Numbered from the stretch's first letter, positions 52,206 to 63,697 are shown. The stretch: DNA of 64,000 nt from Cephalopachus bancanus (GCA_027257055.1 JAPVLO010000989.1:310001-374000); one strand, 5' to 3'. A program made the numbers and translations. The notes: generated by a model from the letters alone, not told the origin.

Positions 52206-52218
52206 TGTGGCAGTGCAC

Positions 52219-54195
52219 CTACCCGCCCCACGGTGGACATGAGCTGGGGACCAGGCCAGGGTATCTGAGGTCCCATTGAGGGGAGCCCTCAGGCCCGTCC
52301 CTGGTCCCACAGCTCAGACAGCCATGAGAGTGGAGCCCCACTGTAATGGATCTTTATGGAGATTTTACAGTTTGGGGGAAGCCTCAACAGACCTAAATCC
52401 GGACCTGTTCTCTGTGTCCCTCAATCTGTTCCCAACCAGAGGGAGTCAGGGTTGGGTGTGGAGAGAGCAGCTGGAGCTGGGCTGGCTCTTGAGGCCTTCA
52501 GTAAACGTCTGCAGTGGCCTCCTGGGCAGAGACTGAGGAGGGTGGGGCAGGCAGGAGTGGTCACAGGACCAGGCTAGGCTTCCGCTGGCTCTATTTTTAC
52601 CCTGGCCCTTGCCTGCCTAGCACAGCCAGGCTCTGCTGTTGGGGGTGGTGGTCTGGGGTCCCCTCTACAGCCTTGCCTGTGCTGCACATCCCAGCAAGAA
52701 GTCAGTTTGGTACCCTGGCTGAGCCTGATGGAGGAGGTGGCAGCCCGAGTGGGTGGTCTAATTTTTCTTGGGGATGAGGGTCTCACTGCCCCTGAGCTTC
52801 CTTTTGATAACATGGGGGCCCCTTGTGGTCCCTCAGCTGTATTCTTTCCTGAACATGTCATTTGATTTCTCTAGGGCATGCCTCACAGTACCTCCAGCTT
52901 GATTCCTCCTACTTCTTTGCAAAATTATCCCTTCTATGTAGCGGGTGGTGAGGAGGAAGAGAGAGGACTGTCTGAGCCTTTTCCCTGGAGCCAGGGCTCT
53001 CAGGGAGGGGGAGGGGAGACCTGCAGGCCTTGTCCCTATGGCTGCCCATGCCTCATTGATGTGGAGATAGTGAAAGTGGGTGGATGGGGCTGGTATGTGT
53101 TGGGAGGTAAAGGGCTGAGTGCATAAGGTCCTCTGAGTTCAAGGGACTTGTAGAGAACAGAATGAAGGGGTCTGTTGAGAGGAAACTGCCAAGTCAGGGG
53201 GCCCCTTTCCCTTGGTGCTGGGACAGTAGGGCCCTCCACAGCCCCAGGGGGCAGCTCAGGTGTCTTGGATCAGGTGTCCCCATCCCTTCCCAGGCCTGGG
53301 GGCCTGGACAATAGACCCCGATCGGATGACACCCCAGCTCTTCAATGGGGCCCTTGTTAGTGTCACCTGAACTCCGGACACGAGAAGCAGTTGTCACAGA
53401 GACAGGGGGAGATGGAACCCAAGCTGGGGCTGATGGAGGGGATAAGGGGCGCTCGAGAGAGGGATGCTGGTGGCTCGATTACCAGCCCCTTGTGGGGAGG
53501 GGCACCTGGAGGTTGCCTGGAGCCCTAGAGCAGCCTGGGATTTTATGTGGGGACAGTTCTGAGAAGACCTGGGGCAGATGGGAAAACAGAAAAGAATTAG
53601 GGGAAAGAGTCTGGAGGTCTGGGCAAAAACGGAGAGGAGGAGAAAGGGGAGGTCCTGAGGAGATAAAGTTGAGAGGGGGCACAGCACCCTGGAGCCCTCC
53701 TTCCTGATATCACATGAGCCATGCTCTGCCACCCCCAGGCTTCTCAGGGACCTGAGCTCTTGGCAAGGCTGGATGGGGGCGGGTGAGGCTGAAAGGGAGG
53801 GGGCAGAAACAGCTGCTGTATTTGGTCTCTTATTCTTAACCCATGGGAGGCAAGATGAGGGACTGGGTCTCCCCAACACCTGGGAGACTGAGGGGCCCTG
53901 GGCAAGGGACATGAAGGCTCTGTGTGTGAGGGCCAAGTGGCCTGGAAGCTCCGTGGCGGGTTCCCCGCCTGCTTTCTCACTTCTGAACCCCCAGCTGTCT
54001 CTCTAACCTCCGCTAGCCTCTCCTTACCACCTTCCAAACCTTGTCTCCCCCAAATCCCAATCTGCCCTCACTCCAACTCTCCTGGACCCTCAGTGTGCCA
54101 CAGTGCCTTTATCCCTAGACTCTTGAAGCCCCTCTAAATTCCCCTTCCTCCCAGCTGGTCAGGCTAGGGACCTAGCCCAGGTGGGTAGGATACTC
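52219..54195. other. S100A1 upstream intron, unique
   Basis: About 2 kb of non-repetitive, G/A- and C/T-rich DNA between the S100A1 start exon and a probable noncoding exon 1. No other exon recognised. Confidence 0.5.
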
Positions 54196-54197
54196 AC

Positions 54198-54310
54198 GGT
54201 CGGCCTGGGCCTGAGGTGGGAGCAGATTCTGGACAGACAGATGGACGAGGCTGCAACTGTGGCTACTGAAGCTGTGTGGGGAGACCTGTCTTCAGCCGTC
54301 CCTCCCCCGC
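54198..54310 (-). promoter_or_regulatory. S100A1: Possible noncoding exon 1 / promoter of S100A1
   Basis: A strong minus-strand donor ACCG|... read as 'gacc|gtgagtat' at 54198/54197 could splice to the acceptor at 52219. The upstream edge is not determined. Confidence 0.4.
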
Positions 54311-54858
54311 TGACCCCCCCAGCGGCTCCACCCCTTCACAGACAGACACCCAGTGGGGCAAGGGGCCAGGAGTGGACAGAGGCGCCCTCTGTCTCCTGGG
54401 CTGAAACAGGCTGCCCTGTGTCTCTTCCCCAGCCTTGGTTGACCCCCCTTCTCCCTCCCTGGGCACCAGTGGTACAGGAGGAAGGAGGTGGGAAGGAGGT
54501 TCTGGGAGGGACACTGAGATGTCTCATGCCCAGCTCAGCCCAGCTCAGTGGTCATGCAGCTCCTGCAGCTGCCTGGGCTGATTGGGCAGGGAAAGGGGAG
54601 GATTCCACTGAGGGGAGTCCCAGTCTGAGGCTCCTCCATGGGGTCTCACTGAGGGACCCCTCAGTGAGTAAGTTAGTCTTGGGAGTCTCCCTGAGGGATT
54701 TCAGTTTGGGATCCAGTCTCAGCTGGGATTCTTCTGTTTGTGAGGTCTCAGTCTGGGGTTCGCTGAGTGGTCTTGGTCTGCAGGGTCCTTTGCAGGGCCT
54801 CATTCTGAGACGCCTCTGTGCTGTGTCTCAGACTGGGCCTTTCAGTGCGGTGCTCCCT
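54311..54858. other. S100A1/S100A13 intergenic DNA
   Basis: Unique. 54600-54850 contains loosely repeated 'gggtctcactgagggac'-like phrases. No gene recognised. Confidence 0.45.
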
Positions 54859-54859
54859 G

Positions 54860-55154
54860 GTTTTTTTTTTTTTGAGTTGGAGTCTCACTCTGTCACCCAG
54901 ACTGGAGTGCAGTGGCACGCTCCCAGCCACCGCAGCCTCAACCTGCTTGACTCCGGTGATCCTTCCGCCTCAGCCTTCCAAGTAGCCGAAACTACATGCG
55001 CGCACTACCACACCCGGCTAATTTTTTTGATTTATTGTAGAGACGAGGTCTCGCCAAATTGCCCGGGTGGGTCTCGAAACTGCAGACTCCGGCAATCCAT
55101 TCGCCTCGGCCTCCCAAAGTGCTGGGATTACAGGTTGAGTCACCGAGCATGGCC
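54860..55154 (-). repeat. Alu SINE
   Basis: T-tail; ends 'gagtcaccgagcatggcc'. Confidence 0.93.
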
Positions 55155-55159
55155 TTAGT

Positions 55160-55472
55160 TGTTGTTGTTTTTTTTTTTTGAGTTGGAGTCTCACTCTGTC
55201 GCCCAGACTGGCCTGCAGTGGCCGCTCCCGACCACCGCAGGCTCGACCTGCTGGGCTGCGCGATCCTTCCGCCTCAGCCTTCCAAGTAGCTGGAACTACA
55301 GGCGCGTGCTACCACACCCAGCTAATTTTTGATTTATTGTAAAGATGAGGTCTCACCAAGTTGCCCAGGCGGGTCTCGAACCCGCGGGCTCACGAACCCG
55401 CGGGCTCACGCAATCCCCTCACCTCAGCCTCCCAAAGTGCTGGGATTACAGGCTGAGCCACCGAGCCCGGCT
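55160..55472 (-). repeat. Alu SINE with 16-base tandem duplication
   Basis: 'gaacccgcgggctcac' occurs twice in a row at 55378-55393 and 55394-55409. Ends 'gagccaccgagcccggct'. Confidence 0.94.
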
Positions 55473-55699
55473 TCAGTTGTTTTTTTAATGGGCATTTGCC
55501 TCTCCCCTCCTCCTGCCCCTCAAACACTCCTGATTAGGTGCGGGGGTGTGGTGGGGCAGCAGCCCGCACTAATAGGAGTGTTGGACCCAGGACGCCCGCT
55601 GAACGGGATCAGTCTAGGCAACTCTTCTCCCCGTCCAAGTGGGGGGTGCACGCGGGGTTGCGGGGGGGGCCGGGTCCCAGGCCTGATTGCTCAGGGCGA

Positions 55700-55848
55700 G
55701 AGGCGTGATTGGGCGGTCTCCGGTCTTCGGAATCAACGACGGAAACTTGACACCTCCAGGCTTGGGAGCGGCTGTCTCTTCCCTCCCTGCTGCTTAGTAA
55801 ACCTCAGCCCGGTGGCTGCTGCTCGCTGCACCCTATCGCCTTGCCCTG
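55700..55848 (+). promoter_or_regulatory. S100A13: Possible noncoding 5' exon / promoter of S100A13
   Basis: GC-rich segment ending in a consensus donor CTG|gtgagt (55848/55849) upstream of the S100A13 coding exon. Assignment is inferred from position and strand. Confidence 0.4.
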
Positions 55849-56839
55849 GTGAGTTGCTTGCCCCTAATCCCAGAGCGAGCCTGGGGATCCTTTTTTCTCC
55901 CGGGACTCTCAGGCCCCCGCCCCCTGAGCTTGCTCAAACAGGGATTCAGGAAGTGGCTTTGGGAGATCAAGCATCGGGAACTGCAGGAGTGTGTGTGTGG
56001 GTTGTGGACGGAGAAGGGAGGGATGAGTGGGCGTAGACCCTTCCTCCAGCTACCCCCCTCCCCGCTGCACCCTTGGGAGATGTGAATGTCCATACCAAAC
56101 CCTTCCTGGGCGCAGGGAGTCAGAGGAGACCTGTTCCAGGACACTTGTCACCGGGAGACAGGTGCGAGGATCCGTGGGGTTCTGGGCTCAGCACCCTGCC
56201 CAGCTGCCCCTAGAGGAGATGTAGGGGTTGGGGGTGGGGGGGGCCGAGAAGATGCGTCTGGCCAGACTGAGCCAGCTCTGACACAGCTGGGCACTTGCCA
56301 GACCCTCAGCTACTCTGCTGGGAAGAGCGGTCAGAGTGTGTGGGCGGGCAGAGCGCTGGCGGCTGCGGGTCCCAACATAAACAAGCTTTGAGACAAACAA
56401 CCTCATGACCCTCTGAGGCCGGGTGAGACAACAAGAAGGCACCCTTGGGACAGACACCCCACAGAGGGGCCGCCCGATTCAAAAGGACTCCAAAGGAGGA
56501 CCCTCAGACTACAAACCCCCTCTCAGAGGAGTCTCCAGACCGAAGTATCACCACAGAGGGGTCTCTAAGACATGGACATTTAGAAAGGACACCCAGACTG
56601 TGAGACCTACAGAAACAGGCATTTCTAGAACTGAACACCCCACCCTCACCTAAACTCAGATGCTATTGCCCCAAGCTCAACCCCTGACCCTCCTTCCTTC
56701 CCTACAATGCTCCCTCCAGGCAGAGGCTGAGGCGGCAACATCAAGGCAGGGGCGGCAACTTCAAGGCAGGGGCATTCTGGCACATTCCTGCATCTTGGTC
56801 TCCCTGACTCTCCCTCTCTGCCCCTTCCCTGTCCTGCAG
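55849..56839. other. Intron-like unique DNA before the S100A13 start exon
   Basis: No repeats recognised. Ends in the acceptor 'ccttccctgtcctgcag' at 56839. Confidence 0.5.
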
Positions 56840-56865
56840 GTCACCTCCTTGAGGACAGGGTCCTA

Positions 56866-57018
56866 ATGGCAGCCGAGCCACTGACAGAACTGGAGGCGGC
56901 CATCGAGACAGTGGTCACCACCTTCTTCACCTTTGCAGCACAGGAGGGCCGGAAGGGCAGCCTCAGCTTCAACGAGTTTAAGGAGCTAGTTACTCAGCAG
57001 TTGCCTCATCTGCTCAAG
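56866..57018 (+). CDS. S100A13: S100 calcium-binding protein A13, first coding exon (partial gene)
   Basis: EF-hand protein involved in non-classical, copper-dependent release of FGF1 and IL1A. The exon starts at 56840 (acceptor 'ctgtcctgcag'), has ATG at 56866-56868, and codes exactly 51 residues to the donor AAG|gtaggg at 57018/57019. The protein begins MAAEPLTELEAAIETVVTTF. The S100-type pseudo-EF loop (AAQEGRKGSLSFNEF) is followed by KELVTQQLPHLLK. The family length is about 98 aa. The second coding exon, with the canonical EF hand, was not found up to 64000 and presumably lies to the right. Differences from my recollection of human are conservative apart from AAQEGRKGSLSF against RQEGRKDSLSV. 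Confidence 0.95.
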
Positions 57019-57558
57019 GTAGGGAAAGACCTCAGGGACTGAGATTTTGCATCTGTGCAAATGGGAGTGTGTTATCCAGCTTTGTACTCTTATCAGATGA
57101 CACCTTTGGGTCCTCTTGTCTCATTGCCCAACACAGGGACTGGACCCAGAGCTGGCTTCCAGTAGATTCACAGAGCTTCAGATTAGAAGGAGGCCAAGAG
57201 AAAACACAAACTCCTCTCTTCATATATTTGGAAACTGAGGCCTCAAGATGGGTAGGGGCTGATCAAAATAAAAACACAACCAGATTCATGGAGCAATAGA
57301 CTCTCAGTGCGGGCTGGCCTGTGAGGATCATCTGTAGTTACTTCCCACCCCTTGTGGGAGTCCCCTCAATAGGGTACCTGAGAGAGTCATTCCTCCTCTC
57401 CTACTCACAGGCAGGATTTAAGTTTCATTCAATCTGGGTTGGCATTCCAGGCCTGGTCCTTCCAAACTAACAGTTTCTTTTACACCCTTTCTGAAAGTCC
57501 ACAGGCACATTAAAGTGTGTGAATACAGATTCAGAAGAAAATGCAGCAGTCTCTGAAA
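57019..57558 (+). other. S100A13: S100A13 intron, unique part
   Basis: No exon found. 57220-57260 ('ggaaactgaggcctcaagat') recalls the MIR core but is short. Confidence 0.5.
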
Positions 57559-57856
57559 CTTTTTTTTTTTTTTTTGAGTTGGAATCTCACTCTGTTGCCC
57601 AGACTGGAGTGCAGGAGTGCAGCAGCTGCTCCCAGCCACCGCAGCCTCGACCTGCTGGGCTCCGGCGATCCTTCCGCCTCAGCCTTCCAAGTAGCTGGAA
57701 TTACAGGCATGCGCTACCATGCCCGGCTGATTTTTTGATTTATTGTAGAGATGAGGTCTCGCTGCCCAGGCGGGTCTTGAACCCGCGGGCTCAGGCAATC
57801 CACTCACCTCAGCCTCCCAAAGGCGCGGGATTACAGGCTGAGCCACCGAGCCCGGC
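57559..57856 (-). repeat. Young Alu (S100A13 intron)
   Basis: T-tail; 8-base duplication 'caggagtg' inside; ends 'gagccaccgagcccggct'. Confidence 0.94.
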
Positions 57857-58512
57857 TTGTCTCTGAAATTTATAGCACCCACATCTTCTAACTTCTCAGA
57901 CTCTTCCTCTCATCTTTTTCCTGGAAATGACAGCATTCCTTATTAGCCTTGTCAAGCAGCGGTGGGTTTTTCTTCCAAATCCAACTCCCTATGGGCCTGG
58001 AAATGCAAGAAGTGACCTCCTGGCTTTTCCTCGTTTCTTCTGGATCGTGGTTCTTCCTCTTTCCCAAGCCCCCCACTCCCACCCCAGCTTCACAGAGCTG
58101 GGGTGCCACCTGCTCTCTCTCCTTCCTGTCCCACTCCTTCCAGCTCTTCAGCTCCTGCTCACTGTTTTCTTCTCATCACTACTTCTGTCCTTAGTCTCGG
58201 TGGCCTCAGCATCCACAGAGATGCATCCCACATCTGAACCTTTCCATATTTTGAATGCCTCTCTTCAAAAGATGTCTCCCCCGTCATCTCAGCCTCCTCC
58301 CCCTCCTCTGTCAATCATCAGACCTTGTTATTAGCAAAATAAAGCACCGCTTTCAAAAATCTTGGTTTTGAACCTCCCTTTATCTAATGACCCCTCCTGT
58401 CATTCCAGTTCTATTCTTCTATCTAACTTCGCCACCCCAGCATTTCCTGGTCACCTCTTGTACCTTCAAGCTCTCTCTCTTTTTTATTATAATTAATTTT
58501 TACTGGTTGATT
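57857..58512 (+). other. Pyrimidine-rich intronic DNA, possibly an old interrupted repeat
   Basis: CT-rich text of the same flavour reappears at 59380-59520, 60600-60655, 60945-61475 and 62085-62125 between Alus. This suggests one old unit broken up by Alu insertions. Not identified. Confidence 0.4.
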
Positions 58513-58515
58513 GAC

Positions 58516-58768
58516 TTTTTTTTTGAGTCGGAGTCTCACTCTTTTGCCCAGGCTGAAGTGCAAGCTTGAACTCCTTCTACCTCAGTCTTCCAAGCAGCTG
58601 GAACCACAGGTGCACACCATCATGCCCGGCTATAATTTTTTGATTTATTGTAGAGACGAGATCTCTCCAAGTTGCCCAAGCTGGTCTCGAACCCCTGGGC
58701 TCAGGCAGTCCTCTTGCCTCCACCTCCCAAAGTGCTGGGATTACAGGCGTGAGCCACCGTGCCCAGCT
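58516..58768 (-). repeat. Alu SINE with right-arm deletion
   Basis: T-tail, 'gagtcggagtctcactcttt' to 'gagccaccgtgcccagct'. Confidence 0.92.
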
Positions 58769-58774
58769 CATTGA

Positions 58775-59376
58775 TTTTTTTTTTTGAGTTGGGGTCTCAC
58801 TCTGTCGCTCAGGCTGGAGTGCAATGGCACAATCAAGTCTCACCGCAGTCTTGAACTTCTGGGCTCAAGTGTTCCTCCTGCCTCAGCCTCCCAAGTAGCT
58901 GGAACTACAGGTACCTGCCACCACACCCAGCTAATTTTTAAAAGTTTTTTTTTTGTGTGTGTGTGTTGGAGTCTCACTCTGTCGCCCAGACTGGAGTGCA
59001 GTGGCTGCTCCCGGCTGCCGCAGCCTCGACCTGCTGGGCTCCAGCGATCCTTCCGCCTCAGCCTTCCGAGTAGCCGGAATTACAGGCATGTGCTACCACG
59101 CCCAGCTGATTTTTTGATTTATTGTCGAGATGAGGTCTCGCTGCCCAGGTGGGTCTCGAACCCGTGGGCTCAGGCAATCCACTCACCTCAGCCTCCTAAA
59201 GGCGCGGGATTACAGGCTGAGCCACTGAGCCCGGCTAGTTTTTTTAAAAATTTTTTTTGTTGAGACAAGGTCTTTCTGTATTGCCTAGGCTGGTCTTGAA
59301 CTCCTGGGCTTAGGCAGTCTTCCTGCCTCAGCCCCCCAAAGTGCTGGGATTGTAGGCGTGAGACACCGCACCTGCC
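58775..59376 (-). repeat. Old Alu split by a nested Alu
   Basis: The right arm is 58775-58944 and the left arm 59237-59376. The break lies in the A/T-rich linker between arms. Confidence 0.88.
58945..59236 (-). repeat. Alu SINE nested in the Alu at 58775-59376
   Basis: Starts 'gtgtgtgtgtgttggagtct'; ends 'gagccactgagcccggct'. Confidence 0.93.
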
Positions 59377-59755
59377 CCACCTTCAGTCTCTTGACCTTTC
59401 TCATCTTTCATGGTTATCCCTCATATCCTCATTTCTCTTCTTCCTCGGTTCAGGTCCTAAGGCTCATCATTATAATCACTCCCTCTACTTCCTTGATTTT
59501 GCCTCCCTGGGATTTCTTTTTTACTTTTTAATTTAATTATTTTAGAGACAGGGTCTTGCTCTGTCACCCAGGCTGGAGGGCGGTGGGACTATCTTAACCC
59601 ACTGCAGCTTCAGATTACTGGGCTCAAGAGATCTTCCTGTAGATCGGGCTTGGTGGCTCAGCCTGTAATCCCAGCACCTTGGGAGGCCGAGGTGAGTGGA
59701 TTGCCTGAGCCCGCGGGTTCGACATCCACCTCGGCAACTTGGTGAGATCTCTTCT

Positions 59756-60044
59756 TTTTTTTTTTTTTTTTTGAGTTGGAGTCTCACTCTGTCACCCAGA
59801 CTGGAGTGCAGCGGCCACTCCCAGCCACCGCAGCCTCGCCTGCTGGGCTCCGGCGATCCTTCTGCCTCAGTCTTCCAAGTAGCCGGAATTACAGGCATGC
59901 CTACCACACCCGGCTGATTTTTTGATTTATTGTAGAGATGAGGTCTCGCTGCCCAGGTGGGTCTTGAACCCGCCGGCTCAGGCAATCCACTCACCTCAGC
60001 CTCCCAAAGGCGCGGGATTACAGGCTGAGCCACCGAGCCCGGCC
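59756..60044 (-). repeat. Young Alu, innermost pair (first)
   Basis: T17 tail to 'gagccaccgagcccggcc'. Confidence 0.93.
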
Positions 60045-60333
60045 TCTTTTTTTTTTTTGAGTCGGAGTCTCACTCTGTTGCCCAGGCTGGAGGGCAGTGG
60101 CACACTCCCGGCCACTGCAGCCTTGACCTGCTGGGCTCTGGCGATCCTTTTGCCTCAGCCTTCCGAGTAGCTGGAACTACAGGCGCGTGCTACCACGCCC
60201 AGCTAATTTTTTGATTTATTGTAGAGATGAGGTCTCGCCGCCCAGGCGGGTCTTGAACCCGCGGGCTCAGGCAGTCCACTCACCTCAGCCTCCCAAAGGC
60301 GTGGGATTGCAGGCTGAGCCACTGAGCTCGGCT
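60045..60333 (-). repeat. Young Alu, innermost pair (second)
   Basis: T-tail abuts the previous Alu; ends 'gagccactgagctcggct'. Confidence 0.93.
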
Positions 60334-60654
60334 GAGACATCTTCTTTAAAATAAATCGAAAATTAGCTGGGCGTTGTAGCGCGCGCCTGTAGTTCTGGCT
60401 ACTTGGAAGGTTGAGGCCGAATGATCACCGGGGCCCAGCATCAACGCTGGGGTGGTTGAGCGTGCCACTGCACTCCAGCCTGGGCAACAGAGTGAGACTT
60501 CAACTCAAAAAAAAAAAAAAAGGAAAAAAAAGAGATCCTCCTGCCTGAGCCTCCCAAAGCGCTGGAGTTATAGGCGTACCCTACCAGGCCAGGCGGATTC
60601 TGTCTGTCTCTATTCTAATTGTCTGACAAAATCCCAACCCTGCTGAAATCTAAC

Positions 60655-60944
60655 ATTTTTTTTTTTTTTTGAGTTGGAGTCTCACTCTGTTGCCCAGACT
60701 GGAGTGCAGTGGCCGCTCCCGGCCACCACAGCCTCAACCTGCTGGGCTCCGGTGATCCTTCCGCCTCAGCCTTCCAAGTAGCCAGAATTACAGGTATGCG
60801 TTACCACGCCCGGCTGATTTTTTAATTTATTGTAGAGATGAGGTCTGGCTGCCCAGGCGGGTCTCAAACCCGTGGGCTCAGGCAATCCACTCACCTCAGC
60901 CTCCCAAAGGCGCGGGATTGCAGGCTGAGCTACCGAGCCCGGCT
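60655..60944 (-). repeat. Young Alu with target duplication
   Basis: 'atctaacattt' on both sides; ends 'gagctaccgagcccggct'. Confidence 0.95.
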
Positions 60945-61478
60945 GACATCTAACATTTAACCTACAGTAACTTTCAGCGAAATAGCACCTGCACTCAACT
61001 GAATCTGGCTGGAGATAAGTGCACAGTCATATTGATGGTCTCACTTTGAATCTAGAACCACAAACCCCAAGGGCACCCTCGGCAATGCCTAGCAATTCTA
61101 CTACATTGCCCTGCTTGACTCATTTCTCAGTTCGTGCAGATGATTATTTCACAACTTTTCCTCTTGCCCTAGAGAGCCAGTACCTCTTTCCACATTCTCC
61201 CTCTCACTGAGGAGTTTTCTCACTGAGAAAATAGTAGCCATCAGGAAACTCGAATGTATTCCCTCCCTCAAATCTGCCAACTGATCAACACATGCCCTGT
61301 TTTCCTTCCTGTGCTCCACCGGTGCCCTGAATCTCATCCCCTCTCACCTACTCAAAGACTTGCCTCTTGCAATTATTCCTTCTTTCTTACATCATCAACT
61401 TTTCTCTCTCTACTTGATCATTTGTATCAACTTATAAATATGCAGTTTACAAATATTTTCCATCTTAAATAAAGAAGA
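60945..61478 (+). other. Unique/old-repeat intronic DNA
   Basis: No S100A13 exon and no nameable transposon; see 57857-58512. Confidence 0.45.
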
Positions 61479-61778
61479 AGCCGGGTTCGGTGGCTCAGCC
61501 TGTAATCCCGTGCCTTTGGGAGGCTGAGGTGAGTGGATTGCCTGAGCCCGCGGGTTCTAGACCCGCCTGGGCAGCGAGACCTCATCTCTACAATAAATCA
61601 AAAAATCAGTGGAGCATGGTAGCGTGTGCCTGTAATTCCGGCTACTCGGAAGGCTGAGGCGGAAGGATCGCTGGAGTTCAGCAGGTCGAGCCTGCGGTGG
61701 CCGGGAGCGGCCACTGCACTCCAGTCTGGGTGACAGAGTGAGACGCCAACTCAAAAAAAAAGAAAAAAACAAAAAACC
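61479..61778 (+). repeat. Young Alu
   Basis: 'agccgggttcggtggctcag' to 'gagacgccaactc' plus A-rich tail. Confidence 0.94.
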
Positions 61779-61786
61779 GAAGATAG

Positions 61787-62082
61787 GCTGGGCATGGTGG
61801 CTCACACTTGTAATGCCAGCACTTTAGGAGGCTGAGGTGAGAGGATTGTCTGAGCCCAGCCTGGGCAACTTGGTGAGACCATGTCTCTATAACAAATCAA
61901 GAAAAATTAGTTGGGCATGTTGGTGCACTCCTGTAGTTCCAGCTACTTGGAAGGCTGAGGTGGAAGGATTGCTGAGCCCAGCAGATCAGGTGGAGGCTGC
62001 GGTGGCCATGAGCATACAACTGCACTCCAGCCTGAGTGCAGAGGAAGAATCTGACTTCAAAAACAAAAACAAAAACAAAAAA
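61787..62082 (+). repeat. Alu SINE
   Basis: 'ggctgggcatggtggctcac' to an (aaaaac)n tail. Confidence 0.92.
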
Positions 62083-62129
62083 ACCTCCCTGGACTCTATA
62101 ACTCCCTCCAGTAATACCATATAACTGCC

Positions 62130-62422
62130 TTTTTTTTTTTTTGAGTTGGAGTCTCCCTCTGTCGCCCAGGCTGAAGTGCAGTGGCATGCTCACAGCCACT
62201 GCAGCCTCAACCTGCTGGGCTCAGGTGATCAGTCCACCTCAGCCTTCCAAGTAGCAGGAACTACAGGCATGGACCGCCATGCCTGGTTAATTTTTTTATT
62301 TATTGTAGAGATGAGGTCTCACCAAGTTGCCCGGGATAGTCTTGAAACTGGGTTCAGGCAATCTTCTCACCTCGGCCTCCCAAATTGCTGGGATTATAGA
62401 TATGAGCTACTGCTCCTGGCTG
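62130..62422 (-). repeat. Alu SINE
   Basis: T-tail; ends 'gagctactgctcctggc'. Confidence 0.92.
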
Positions 62423-62445
62423 CCTTTTTTTTCTTTAATTTAAAC

Positions 62446-62734
62446 TTTTTTTTTTTTTTTGAGTTGGAGTCTCACTCTGTCACCCAGACTGGAGTGCAGT
62501 GGCCGCTCCCGGCCACCGCAGCCTCAACCTGCTGGGCTTCAGCGATCCTTCCGCCTCAGCCTTCCAAGCAGCCGGAATTACAGGCATGCGCTACCACGCC
62601 CGGATGATTTTTTGATTTATTGTAGAGATGAGGTCTCGCTGCCCAGGCGGGTCTCGAACCCGCGGGCTCAGGCAATCCACTCACCTCAGCCTCCCAAAAG
62701 CGCGGGATTACAGGCTGAGTCACCGAGCCCGGCT
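62446..62734 (-). repeat. Young Alu
   Basis: T-tail; 'ctcgaacccgcgggctcagg' hairpin intact; ends 'gagtcaccgagcccggct'. Confidence 0.94.
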
Positions 62735-62735
62735 C

Positions 62736-63020
62736 ATTTTTTTTTTTTTTTGAGTTGGAGTCTCACTGTCGCCCAGACTGGAGTGCAGTGGCCGCTCCCA
62801 GCCACTGCAGCCTTGACCTGGTGGGCTCCGGCGATCCTTCCGCTTCAGCCTTCCAAGTAGCTAGAACTACAGGCGCACGCCACTATGCCCAGCTAATATT
62901 TTGATTTATTGTAGAGACGAGGTCTCGTCAAGTTGCCTGGATGAACCCGCAGGCTCAGGCAATCCAGTCACCTCAGCCTCCTAAAGTGCGGGATTACAGG
63001 TTGAGCCACCAAGCCTGGCC
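62736..63020 (-). repeat. Alu SINE
   Basis: T-tail; ends 'gagccaccaagcctggcc'. Confidence 0.93.
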
Positions 63021-63083
63021 TGCTATCACTATTTAAAATGTGCCTTGGCCTCTTAAAGGTTCACCGAAAAAAAAAAATCACTG

Positions 63084-63377
63084 AGGCTGGGCTCGGTGAC
63101 TCAGCCTGTAGTCCCAGCACTTTAGGAGGCCGAGGTGAGCGGATTGCCTGAGCCCGCGAGTTTGAGACCCACCAGGGCGACTTGATGAGATCTCATCTCT
63201 ACAAAAAATCAAAAGTTAGCTGGGCGTGGTAGCTTGCGCCTGTAGTTCAGGCTGCTTGGAAGACTGAGGTGGAAGGATCGCGGGACCCCAGCAGGTTGAG
63301 GCTGCAGTGGCTGGGAGCATGCCACTGCACTTCAATCTGGGTGATGGAGTGAGACTCCAACTCAAAAAAAAAAAAAT
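63084..63377 (+). repeat. Alu SINE with target duplication
   Basis: 'aaaaaatcactga' before the head and after the tail. Confidence 0.93.
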
Positions 63378-63392
63378 CACTGATATGAGATG

Positions 63393-63688
63393 GATTTTTT
63401 TTTTTTGAATTGAAGTCTCACTCTGTCGCCCAGACTGGAGTGCAGTGGCCGCTCCCGGTCACCGCAGCCTCAACCTGCTGGGCTCTGGCGATCCTTCCGC
63501 CTCAGCCTTCCAAGTAGCCAGAATTACAGGCGTGCTCTACCATGCCCAGCTGATTTTTTTTCATTTTTATTGTAGAGATGAGGTCTCGCCAAGTTGCCCA
63601 GGCGGGTCTCTAACCCGCAGGCTCAAGCAATCCACTCACTTCAACCTCCCAAAGTGCTGGGATTACAGGCTGAGCTACCGAGCCCGGT
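63393..63688 (-). repeat. Alu SINE
   Basis: T-tail, 'gaattgaagtctcactctgt'; ends 'gagctaccgagcccgg'. 'tggatttttt' on both sides. Confidence 0.93.
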
Positions 63689-63697
63689 GGATTTTTT

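Larger units (their letters stand above)
59641..60528 (+). repeat. Alu nested in 59536-60595 and itself split
   Basis: The left arm is 59641-59755 and the right arm 60334-60528. The inner duplication 'gagatctcttcttt'/'gagacatcttcttt' is at the two junctions. Confidence 0.86.
59536..60595 (-). repeat. Old Alu, outermost of a four-element nest
   Basis: The right arm is 59536-59639 and resumes at 60531 with 'gagatcctcctgcctgagcc'. The junction text 'aagagatcttcctg'/'aagagatcctcctg' is duplicated on both sides of the insertion. Confidence 0.82.

Noticed and set aside
54181..55158. A 325-codon plus-strand frame beside S100A1
   Set aside because: Its last third is reverse Alu translation and the rest is unique DNA without motifs. 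It runs through the probable S100A1 exon 1 on the other strand.
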